From an uncultured Oscillospiraceae bacterium (lineage in GTDB: Bacteria > Bacillota > Clostridia > Oscillospirales > Oscillospiraceae): a stretch of DNA of 10,140 bases. The position numbers and the translations under genes are program-made. The stretch covers positions 1-10,140 of the forward strand of contig CAKTUT010000056.1 in the NCBI GenBank assembly GCA_934621665.1, in the 5' to 3' direction. This document shows positions 1-6,113 of this stretch, piece after piece; within the stretch, counting starts at the first letter, position 1, and the number at the start of each line of letters is the position of its first letter. The notes under the pieces were generated by a model. The model was not told where the DNA came from and did not search any database. It saw nothing but the letters and a program-made list of their open reading frames with translations.

Positions 1-1
1 C

Positions 2-163
2 ATTGAGGTCGGTGAACGGGAGACGAAATACTCCCGCAATGCCAGCCAGTCCATCCGCATCATTTACCGGGACATCAGCACGTTGGACAGCGCCATGCAG
101 CCGGATGAGAAGCAGCCGAAAATTCTTCCGCCACTGAGCGAGGTCATTCCGCTCCCGGCATAA
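2..163 (+). CDS. C-terminal end of a probable large serine recombinase (partial, 5' end outside window)
   Basis: An open frame enters from the left edge and ends at TAA 161-163, leaving 53 residues. Its first half (IEVGERETKYSRNASQSIRI, then IYRDISTLDSAM) resembles the end of the DUF4368 domain of large serine recombinases of Clostridia. There, a strand carrying a charged 'I.V.E' segment and a basic linker leads into a pattern like 'I.I.YR.IG'. The tail after about residue 32 is low-complexity, proline-rich and probably disordered. Proteins of this family excise and integrate Tn4451-type transposons and ICE-like elements, and the gene commonly lies at one end of its element, which fits the repeat structure just downstream. 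The call rests on pattern memory of a short C-terminal piece. The catalytic N-terminal resolvase domain is not in the window, so another family is possible. Confidence 0.45.
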   Translation: MEVGERETKYSRNASQSIRIIYRDISTLDSAMQPDEKQPKILPPLSEVIPLPA

Positions 164-170
164 GACAGCA

Positions 171-205
171 AAAAGAATGAGGGAGCGGATAGCTCCGCTC
201 CCTCA
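171..205 (-). terminator. Hairpin with U-tract on the minus strand
   Basis: Bases 178-189 and 194-205 form a perfect 12-bp GC-rich stem (TGAGGGAGCGGA and its complement) around the loop TAGC. On the minus strand the stem is followed by TTCTTTTTG (complement of 169-177), a usable U-tract. On the plus strand the bases after the stem (ATGGGGGG) are not U-rich. It therefore best serves transcription from the right, including read-through from the merR gene that ends at 441. It may still slow plus-strand transcription leaving the recombinase gene 14 bases upstream. Confidence 0.7.
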
Positions 206-214
206 ATGGGGGGT

Positions 215-250
215 GACAGTTTGTGTCCCTGTCAAGGGAAACAGAATGTT
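215..250. repeat. Imperfect inverted repeat, possible element end or attachment site
   Basis: Arms 215-230 (GACAGTTTGTGTCCCT) and 235-250 (AGGGAAACAGAATGTT) are complementary at 12 of 16 positions and are separated by GTCA. No U-tract follows, so it is not a convincing terminator. It lies 51 bases past the stop of the putative recombinase and just before sequence resembling a different element. The size, a symmetric 36-bp site with a short core, suits a serine-recombinase att site, but that role is inferred from position and symmetry only. Confidence 0.35.
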
Positions 251-266
251 TTCTGCGGTTTTGCAC

Positions 267-419
267 CTATTTTCTATCCTTTATTGGAATGATAGATTTG
301 CTCAGAAGATACTGAAATTCCCACTGCGTAATCTCAACGCGCTCGCCCTCCAGCGCGTCCGGCCACGGATAGGTTCCGCTCTGCGCACGCCGCTTTCCTT
401 GGCAGAAGCTCTGCCCATT
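267..419 (-). pseudogene. Remnant of an IS66-family TnpB (Orf2) C-terminus
   Basis: A minus-strand open frame of 50 codons ends at TAG 269-267 and is closed on its upstream side by an in-frame TGA at 422-420. It has no start codon or ribosome site. The translation includes KRRAQSGTYPWPDALEGE followed by RVEITQWEFQYLLS. This resembles the end of IS66 Orf2/TnpB, where a 'KRL..G.f.WP' segment is followed by 'eiT..qf.wLl.Gl'. The full TnpB is usually around 115 residues, so only the C-terminal part survives. No TnpA or TnpC and no intact IS66 ends are visible nearby. The remnant begins right after the end of merR and stops near the inverted repeat at 215-250, suggesting the recombinase element landed next to or inside this debris. 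The family assignment is from recalled motif shape on a short fragment. Confidence 0.4.
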
Positions 420-440
420 TCAGTGCAGATTATTTGAGCA

Positions 441-1268
441 TCATTCAAACTGCACCTGCTTATTCGAGGTCACGGTGTCACGGTCTTCATTGCCTGAAAG
501 TATACGCACTTCCAGTCCGGTGATGTAATTATCCGGGTGACCCTCACAGCACTGGTCAACGATATTGGGCGTAATCACACAGTCGTCAACCTCTAAGTTT
601 CTGCGCTTAGCCTCCTCAAACAGCTGGTCAATGGAGTCTTGTATCGTCAGATACGGTCCGTAATGATATCCGCAAAGATACTCCCCGGCCGGGATATCGG
701 CCACCGGCTGTTTTGCCGCTACATCCGACAGACGATGCATTTCTATGGGTTGGTCATCATACAGATAAGCACCGAACCATTTGCGGGCGCCCTGGTAAAA
801 GCCGATGGTCGGATAGAAATAGAACAGCTCATGCGTAAACAGGTTGATCTCCTCGCCAATGTGAAGATATGCCCGGCGGGAAAATGTGCGGGTATAAAAC
901 TTTCCGCGCTGGCTAACGGCCTGTTCCCGTTCGATGAACTCGACCTTTTGCTGGATAATCTGAATCATGGCGTTTAGTTCATCACACTGGCGGCGCATTT
1001 GCTCCGCCTGCTCGGACAGCATCTGCAAATTATCGCGCAGGCCGTTGCTGTGCAGGAATTCTTTAATCTGTGCCAGTGAATAGTCCAGTCGCCGCAGATA
1101 GCGGATGGTGGCCAGTGGATAGACCTGATCGAAGTGATAAAAGCGACGCTTGTTTTCGCTGTTCCGCACCTGCGGTACAAGCAGTCCTTTCGCGTCATAG
1201 TGGCGCAGCAGCTGCACATCCATATCAAAAATATCCGCAAGCTCACCGATGGTCAAAAATTCTTTCAT
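441..1268 (-). CDS. MerR-family transcriptional regulator with GyrI/BmrR-like effector-binding domain
   Basis: The 275-residue protein starts with a winged helix-turn-helix (about residues 3-73: FLTIGELADIFDMDVQLLRHYD, then GLLVP and FYHFDQVYPLATIRYLRRL), the hallmark of MerR regulators. A heptad-rich dimerisation helix follows (about 78-118). Residues from about 125 to 258 fit a GyrI-like small-molecule domain, with DIPAGEYLCGYHYGPY (191-206) and GLEVRI (251-256). The glutamate in the last motif sits where BmrR-type proteins keep a conserved ligand-contacting glutamate. Length matches BmrR (about 280). There are no metal-binding cysteine patterns of the MerR, CueR or SoxR kind, so an organic effector is expected. 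It is divergent from the purine operon, 161 bp away, and the shared region contains a MerR-type promoter, so it most likely activates that operon and perhaps regulates itself. A weak GGAAAG sits about 14 bases before the ATG, and the start is chosen because it places the helix-turn-helix at the N-terminus. Confidence 0.88.
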   Translation of the reverse strand: MKEFLTIGELADIFDMDVQLLRHYDAKGLLVPQVRNSENKRRFYHFDQVYPLATIRYLRRLDYSLAQIKEFLHSNGLRDNLQMLSEQAEQMRRQCDELNAMIQIIQQKVEFIEREQAVSQRGKFYTRTFSRRAYLHIGEEINLFTHELFYFYPTIGFYQGARKWFGAYLYDDQPIEMHRLSDVAAKQPVADIPAGEYLCGYHYGPYLTIQDSIDQLFEEAKRRNLEVDDCVITPNIVDQCCEGHPDNYITGLEVRILSGNEDRDTVTSNKQVQFE

Positions 1269-1301
1269 AAAAACGCCATACTTTCCAGAAAAATTTCGGT
1301 T

Positions 1302-1345
1302 CTATTTTGTGGGAACATCTGAAATTCAGGGAAAACGCAAAATAG
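1302..1345. repeat. Two concentric inverted repeats in the merR leader region
   Basis: Outer arms CTATTTTG (1302-1309) and CAAAATAG (1338-1345) are perfectly complementary over 8 bp. Inside them, almost on the same centre, is the odd-length palindrome CTGAA-A-TTCAG (1319-1329). The structure lies between the merR start and the operon promoter. It could be an operator for a second regulator, or a hairpin in the merR 5' untranslated leader if merR is transcribed from near 1360. No function can be assigned from sequence alone. Confidence 0.4.
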
Positions 1346-1348
1346 CAC

Positions 1349-1379
1349 TTGAAACTATAACGATTATAGGTTGTATCTT
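1349..1379 (+). promoter_or_regulatory. MerR-type promoter (19-bp spacer) with operator dyad for the purine operon
   Basis: A -35 box TTGAAA (1349-1354) and a -10 box TATCTT (1374-1379) are separated by 19 bp instead of the usual 17. Such lengthened spacers are the established signature of promoters that MerR proteins activate by twisting the DNA. Inside the spacer lies the perfect dyad CTATAA-CGA-TTATAG (1355-1369), extended by AA/TT after one mismatch on each side. Predicted transcription would start near 1386, giving a leader of about 44 bases with GGAGG at 1419-1423. The minus strand of the dyad reads TATAAT (1368-1363), a possible -10 box for merR, though no good -35 box accompanies it. 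The box assignment was made by eye. Confidence 0.65.
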
Positions 1380-1429
1380 GAGTATATCATTTTTCGGGTG
1401 CATATACAAGTGCAGAATGGAGGCAGCTC

Positions 1430-2791
1430 ATGCAGACTTATTTGAAGAACGGCTATGTCGTTTCCATGAACCAGACCGATACCGTTTTTGACGGCGGCGG
1501 CGTTCTGGTGGAGGATGACCGCATCCTGGCAGTTGGCAAGGTAGATCCGAAGCTGGTAAAAGCGGATGCCGAGGTCATCGACCTGCAGGGAAGATATGTT
1601 CTCCCCGGCTTTGTCAATACGCACGTCCATACTTCTCAGCAGATTTCGCGCGGTGTTGGTGACGATGTGGATTTCATTTGCTGGCTGCATGACCGGATGT
1701 GGCCGTTTGAGAGCAATATGACCGAGGAGGACTCCTACGTCTCCACCCTGATGACAAGCCTTGAATTGATCCGTTCCGGCGTTACCTCCTTTGCAGAGCC
1801 TGGCGGCCAGTTTGTTTCCGGTATGGCGCGCGCTACGGCGCAGTCCGGTCTGCGCGGCAAGCTTGCAAAGTCCGTTATGGACTGCGGAGAGGGTCTGCCC
1901 GCCATCTGGCAGCGCACCATGGAGCAGGAGCTGGAGCAGCAGGTAGTGGATCTTGAAAAGTACCACAACACGGCGGATGGCCGCGTTCAGGTCTGGTTCG
2001 GCCTGCGCACCATCTTCAATAACACTGACGAGCTTTGTGTCCGCACCAAGGAGCTGGCCGACAAATATGGTGTCGGCATTCATATGCACGTTGCTGAGGC
2101 AAAGGAAGAAAAGGAATACACCTACGCACGCTGGGGCGAGGGTACAGTTAAGCATCTGGAGCGGCTTGGCGTTTTGGACAAGAATCTTCTGGCGGTGCAT
2201 ACCGTCTGGCTGACCGACGAAGAACTGGAGCTGTTCCAGAAGCGCGAGGTCAAAATTTCTCACAACCCGGCTTCCGCCATGCGGGTGCTTGGCTTTGCAC
2301 GAATCCCCAAGATGCTGGCAATGGGCTTGAAGCCCTCCATCGGCACGGACGGTGCGTCTTCCTCCAACCATATGGATATGGTGGACGAAATGTGGCTCAC
2401 GAGCCTGATCCACAAGGGCTGGCGGCTGGACCCCACGGTTGTGCCGTCGCAGGACATTCTGCGCATGGCGACAAAATGGGGTGCGCGTGCGCTGCTCGAC
2501 GAGACACTGTATGGCAGTCTTGAGGCCGGGAAAAAAGCGGATCTCATTGTGATTGACCCACACGGCCCGTCCATGATGCCGGTGAACGATAAAATTGCCG
2601 CACTGGTCACCGCCATGCACTCGGCAAACATTCAGTCTACCATGTGCGACGGCAAGTGGCTCATGCGTGATCGCAAGATCATGACGCTGGACGAGGAATC
2701 TATTTTGAAAGAAGCCTGCGACCGCGCGAAAGCAATCTACAAGCGTGCCGGTATTGTTCTTCCGGATCGCTTCCCGGTTGAAAAGGTATAA
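1430..2791 (+). CDS. ATZ/TRZ-type amidohydrolase, probable aminopurine or related aminohydrolase
   Basis: The 453-residue cytosolic metal-dependent hydrolase belongs to the MtaD/AtzA/SsnA branch of the amidohydrolase superfamily. An N-terminal beta-sandwich segment (1-55) leads into the TIM barrel, and the C-terminal beta part returns at GSLEAGKKADLIVID (362-376). Expected metal and catalytic residues are visible: H65 and H67 in NTHVH, H220 and E223 in HMHVAE, H257 in AVHTVW, and D307 in GTDGASSSN. SHNPASAM (277-284) matches the 'HNP.S' motif of methylthioadenosine/S-adenosylhomocysteine deaminases. The family removes amino or chloro groups from purine, pyrimidine or triazine rings. With ade and a nucleobase permease downstream, an aminopurine or purine nucleoside substrate is likely but not proven. 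GGAGG lies 6 bases before the ATG. It is the first gene of the operon, 74 bp before ade, and the exact substrate cannot be read from the sequence. Confidence 0.85.
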   Translation: MQTYLKNGYVVSMNQTDTVFDGGGVLVEDDRILAVGKVDPKLVKADAEVIDLQGRYVLPGFVNTHVHTSQQISRGVGDDVDFICWLHDRMWPFESNMTEEDSYVSTLMTSLELIRSGVTSFAEPGGQFVSGMARATAQSGLRGKLAKSVMDCGEGLPAIWQRTMEQELEQQVVDLEKYHNTADGRVQVWFGLRTIFNNTDELCVRTKELADKYGVGIHMHVAEAKEEKEYTYARWGEGTVKHLERLGVLDKNLLAVHTVWLTDEELELFQKREVKISHNPASAMRVLGFARIPKMLAMGLKPSIGTDGASSSNHMDMVDEMWLTSLIHKGWRLDPTVVPSQDILRMATKWGARALLDETLYGSLEAGKKADLIVIDPHGPSMMPVNDKIAALVTAMHSANIQSTMCDGKWLMRDRKIMTLDEESILKEACDRAKAIYKRAGIVLPDRFPVEKV

Positions 2792-2802
2792 ACCGTTTTC
2801 CC

Positions 2803-2820
2803 ATGGTGCGGATGCACCAT
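2803..2820 (+). other. Intercistronic hairpin between the amidohydrolase and ade
   Basis: ATGGTGC (2803-2809) and GCACCAT (2814-2820) pair perfectly around the tetraloop GGAT. It is followed by AAAGATAAAAGAAG, not by a U-tract, so it is not an intrinsic terminator. It may protect or process the polycistronic mRNA, or it may be incidental. Confidence 0.4.
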
Positions 2821-2865
2821 AAAGATAAAAGAAGATAAGCGGAATTGTGTGTATGGAGGTACTGC

Positions 2866-4632
2866 ATGAATCAGAAATTACTGTCCGTAGCAAAAGGTGA
2901 AACACCAGCTGATCTTGTGATCCGCAACGGCAAAATCGTCAACGTCTATTCCGGTGAGATCTATGACGGCGGCGTTGCTGTCTGCGGAGATACGATTGCG
3001 GCCGTCGGCGATGTGGAATATTGCATCGGCGAGGGTACAACGGTTGTTGATGCCGGGGGAAACTATCTGACGCCCGGTTTCCTGGACGGCCACATTCACC
3101 CGGAGAGCTCCTCGCTGTCCATCCGTTCCTTTGCAGAAGCAGTGCTTGCGCACGGCACAACCGGCATTATGACAGACCTGCACGAGGTTGGCGTTGTATC
3201 CGGTCTGGAGGGCATTGAGGCCATCCTGAAAGAAGCGGAAGCAACTGACCTGAAAATCTACTTTGTCGTACCGTCCCACGTTCCGTTCTCTCCTAATCTG
3301 GAAACCAGCGGCGGTCGCTTTAACCCCGAGATTATCCGCAAGGCGCTGCGCCGCCCCGATGCAGTGGGTCTGTCCGAATGCGTCGGCCCTTACATCACCG
3401 CAGGTTTCCCCGACCTGCTTGAGTCGTTTGACAGCACGCTTGCCATGCCGGGCAAGACGCTTCAGGGTCATCTGCCGGATATGTACGGCCCAGCCATGAG
3501 CACGTGCATCGCCGCCGGCGTATCCACCGACCATGAGGCTTTCTGTGAAAAGGACGTGTTTGAGCGTCTGCGCAACGGCTGCCATCTGATGATGCGCGAG
3601 GGCTCTGCCGCCCGCAATATGCCGACGCTGCTGAAAACCGTCATGGACAACAATTTGGACACCGCCATGGTCAGCATCGTCACCGACGACCTGCATACGG
3701 TTGACCTCCAGACGCGCGGACATCTGGACGATGCGCTTCGCACTGCACTTGGCATGGGGCTGGACTTTGTAAAGGCCATTCAGATGGTTACAGTCAACTG
3801 CGCGAGAGCATTTAATCTGGATCGCGAGATCGGCGGGCTCGCCCCCGGCCGCCGCGCAGATATCAATATTACAACCGGCGCAGAGAACTTTAAGGTGCTC
3901 TCCACCTTTGCAGGCGGCCGCCGCATCACGGACAGCGGCAAACTGCTGGTGCATTATGAAACGGCTGTGCATGAGCCGTGCGTCCTGAACACCATGCACC
4001 TGAAGAACCCCATTACTGCTGACAGCTTCAAGCTCCATGCACCGGAGGGCGCAAAGAAAGTCAAGGCGCTCGTCATGGATACGCTCCCGTACATTCCGTT
4101 TACGAACCGCCGCGATGTTGAACTGAGCGTGGTGGACGGAGTGGTTCAGTGCGACGTGGAGCAGGACGTGCTCTATATCGCGCAAGTTGAGCGTCACGGC
4201 AAAAACGGCAACATCGGCAAGGCGTTCATGGGCGGCTTCCACATCCGCGGCGGCGCAATGGCCTCTTCTGTGGGTCATGACAACCACAACATCATCGTGC
4301 TGGGCGACAGCTTTGAGGATATGGCGCTGGCTGTCAACCGCTGTGCGGAGCTTGGCGGCGGTCAGGTTATCGTCCGCGGCGGTCAGGTTGCGGCAGAGGT
4401 TGCCTATCCCGTCTGCGGACTGCTGAGCGATCTGTCGCTGGACGAGCTGGCCGAGAAGAAAAAGGCTCTGAATCAGGTTGCGCATGAGATGGGAACGGAG
4501 ATTGCAATTCCGTTCATGTTCCTCAGCTTCATCTGCCTCGCCGCGATTCCGGCCTATGCAATCACAGACTGCGGCTTTATCGACGTGGTCAACCAGAAAG
4601 TGATCAACCCCATTCTGGAAGTGTTGGAGTAA
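2866..4632 (+). CDS. ade: Adenine deaminase
   Basis: Ade hydrolyses adenine to hypoxanthine and ammonia in the cytosol, feeding purine salvage or degradation. The 588-residue product has the usual Ade length and two-part layout. An amidohydrolase barrel carries PGFLDGHIHPESS (70-82; H76 and H78 bind metal), the PSHVP region (136-140), GH (201-202), DHE (222-224) and TDD (273-275). The Ade-specific C-terminal domain has ASSVGHDNHNI (466-476) and PFMFLSFICLAAIP (549-562), leading to TDCGFIDV. Compared with the common GHIHIESS form, this protein has a proline in place of the second isoleucine. ATG 2866 is preferred over an in-frame TTG at 2845 because GGAGG at 2855-2859 lies 6 bases upstream of it and the family starts close to this point. 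It is the second gene of the operon, probably under the MerR-type promoter at 1349. Confidence 0.95.
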   Translation: MNQKLLSVAKGETPADLVIRNGKIVNVYSGEIYDGGVAVCGDTIAAVGDVEYCIGEGTTVVDAGGNYLTPGFLDGHIHPESSSLSIRSFAEAVLAHGTTGIMTDLHEVGVVSGLEGIEAILKEAEATDLKIYFVVPSHVPFSPNLETSGGRFNPEIIRKALRRPDAVGLSECVGPYITAGFPDLLESFDSTLAMPGKTLQGHLPDMYGPAMSTCIAAGVSTDHEAFCEKDVFERLRNGCHLMMREGSAARNMPTLLKTVMDNNLDTAMVSIVTDDLHTVDLQTRGHLDDALRTALGMGLDFVKAIQMVTVNCARAFNLDREIGGLAPGRRADINITTGAENFKVLSTFAGGRRITDSGKLLVHYETAVHEPCVLNTMHLKNPITADSFKLHAPEGAKKVKALVMDTLPYIPFTNRRDVELSVVDGVVQCDVEQDVLYIAQVERHGKNGNIGKAFMGGFHIRGGAMASSVGHDNHNIIVLGDSFEDMALAVNRCAELGGGQVIVRGGQVAAEVAYPVCGLLSDLSLDELAEKKKALNQVAHEMGTEIAIPFMFLSFICLAAIPAYAITDCGFIDVVNQKVINPILEVLE

Positions 4633-4692
4633 GACAGTTACTGAAAACGGAGCGTGGACTCTATGCTACAAAAGAGTTCGGAGAGGAGCAAC

Positions 4693-6024
4693 ATGAAAAA
4701 AGATTTCTTTCATCTGGAGGAGCGCGGCACGACAGTACGCCGTGAGGTACTCGCCGGTATTACCACCTTTATGACAATGGCCTATGTGTTGGCTGTTCAA
4801 CCCTCTGCCATCTGCGGCTTTGGTCCGGATGCGGCAATTACGGACATCAACGGCGTTGTGATCAGCAAATCGGCGCTGCTTGTGATGTGCGCGCTGGTCA
4901 GCGGCATCATCACGCTGTACATGGGTCTTTATGCAAACCTGCCGCTTGCGCTTTCCACCGCAATGGGTACCAACTTCCTGCTTGGCGGACTGGTCAACAG
5001 CGGTGCATTCTCATTCGGCTGGGCGATGGCGCTTCTGCTGTGTTCTGGTATTCTGTTCATTCTGGTAACTGTACTTGGCATTCGAAAGGTCGTTGTCGAT
5101 CTTCTGCCGAAGAATCTGAAAATCGCAATTCCAACTGCTGTCGGCTTCTTTATCGCGTATCTGGGCTTTAAAAATACCGGCCTTGCCGTGTTTAGCGACA
5201 GCGGCCTTGCGCTTGGCGACTTCACGCAGCCTGCTGTACTGCTTGCCATCATCACCATGGTCATCATGGGTGTGCTGACAGCCTACAAGGTTCGCGGCGC
5301 AATCCTCATTGGCATCATCGCAGGTACAATCATCAGCATCCCTATGGGTGTGTCCGCGCTGCCCACATCAATTGCTGCAGTTCCGGATTTCAGCGAGCTT
5401 GGCAATCTGGTGCTGTGCTACGATTTCAAGTCGGTTCTTGCTGACATCCCCGGCGCTCTGGTCTGGATTTTCATCCTCTTCACCGGCGACTTCTTTGCGA
5501 CTTTCGGCGCGCTGATTTCTGTTGGCGCACAGACCAATATGCTCGACGAGGACGGCAACTTCCCGCATATTGAAAAGCCGTTCCTGGTAGACGCTGTTGG
5601 TACGGTTGTCGGTTCTGCAACGGGCTGCACCACCATCTCCACGTTCATCGAGTCCACCATCGGCGTAGAAGCTGGTGGCCGTACCGGCCTGACTGCAATC
5701 GTCACTGGCGTGCTGTTCCTTGTCTGCATCTTCCTGTCTCCGCTGTTCTTGATGATCCCGACCGCCGTTACCGGCGTGGCGCTGATCTTCGTCGGCTTCT
5801 CCATGCTTTCCGGCTTTACGAAGATGGACTTCTCCGACTTCAAGGGCTGCTTTGGACCGTTTGTCATGATTCTGTTCGGCACGTTCACCGGCGATATCGC
5901 TGCGGCAATCAGTCTGGGCGTTCTGGCAGACGTTCTCATCAAGGTTCTGACCGGCGATGCAAAGAAAGTGCATCCGGTGCTGTACGTGCTGTGCATCCCG
6001 CTGGTTCTGTACTTTATCGTGTAA
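4693..6024 (+). CDS. NCS2-family (AzgA-like) purine permease
   Basis: The 443-residue, strongly hydrophobic protein has the architecture of the NCS2 nucleobase:cation symporters (14 membrane segments in this family), located in the cytoplasmic membrane. The N-terminus (FFHLEERGTTVRREVLAGIT, then TFMTMAYVLAVQPS) is characteristic of the AzgA/PbuG hypoxanthine-guanine-adenine branch. Other matches are IPTAVGFFIAYLGFKNTGL (146-164) and VDAVGTVVGSATG (299-311), then STFIES with the conserved glutamate E320 and AGGRTGLTA (327-335). Substrate-site motifs deviate from the usual AzgA forms: STAMGTNF (89-96) instead of a 'PGMGLNA'-like stretch, and DFFATFG (266-272) instead of 'DLFDT.G'. Specificity may therefore differ. 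ATG 4693 has AGGAG at 4684-4688 just upstream, and an upstream GTG at 4654 lacks such a site. It is the last gene of the operon, 60 bp after ade, and is followed by a strong terminator. Confidence 0.92.
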   Translation: MKKDFFHLEERGTTVRREVLAGITTFMTMAYVLAVQPSAICGFGPDAAITDINGVVISKSALLVMCALVSGIITLYMGLYANLPLALSTAMGTNFLLGGLVNSGAFSFGWAMALLLCSGILFILVTVLGIRKVVVDLLPKNLKIAIPTAVGFFIAYLGFKNTGLAVFSDSGLALGDFTQPAVLLAIITMVIMGVLTAYKVRGAILIGIIAGTIISIPMGVSALPTSIAAVPDFSELGNLVLCYDFKSVLADIPGALVWIFILFTGDFFATFGALISVGAQTNMLDEDGNFPHIEKPFLVDAVGTVVGSATGCTTISTFIESTIGVEAGGRTGLTAIVTGVLFLVCIFLSPLFLMIPTAVTGVALIFVGFSMLSGFTKMDFSDFKGCFGPFVMILFGTFTGDIAAAISLGVLADVLIKVLTGDAKKVHPVLYVLCIPLVLYFIV

Positions 6025-6046
6025 GAAAGCATACCGTATAAACGCA

Positions 6047-6081
6047 TTCCCCGGAGCGCACACAGCGCTCCGGGGAATTTT
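6047..6081 (+). terminator. Rho-independent terminator of the purine operon
   Basis: A perfect 13-bp stem, TTCCCCGGAGCGC (6047-6059) with its complement (6065-6077), closes the loop ACACA and is followed by TTTT (6078-6081). It begins 22 bases after the permease stop. On the minus strand only a weak U-tract follows, but the hairpin may also help end the convergent acetyltransferase transcript, whose stop is at 6114. Confidence 0.88.
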
Positions 6082-6113
6082 AAAGCAACACCGCACAAAT
6101 GCTACAATTCACA

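Noticed and set aside
402..416. A short hairpin (GGCAGA-AGC-TCTGCC) as a merR terminator
   Set aside because: The stem is only 6 bp and no U-tract follows on either strand. The hairpin at 178-205 is the better minus-strand terminator.
177..437. An 86-codon plus-strand open frame at the left edge
   Set aside because: Its ATG begins next to the hairpin at 178-205, there is no ribosome site, and it runs across the inverted repeat and antisense to the IS66-like remnant.
1380..1429. A purine riboswitch in the leader of the operon
   Set aside because: The leader is only about 44 bases from the predicted start and lacks the conserved three-way-junction and loop sequences of the purine aptamer.
1364..2905. 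A 513-codon open frame on the minus strand opposite the amidohydrolase gene
   Set aside because: It is a codon-bias shadow of a real gene: the plus-strand frame has complete family motifs and a ribosome site, while this frame is rich in His, Arg and Cys without any recognisable domain.
2878..4485. A 535-codon minus-strand open frame opposite ade
   Set aside because: It is antisense to a clear adenine deaminase, has no family motifs and has an implausible composition.
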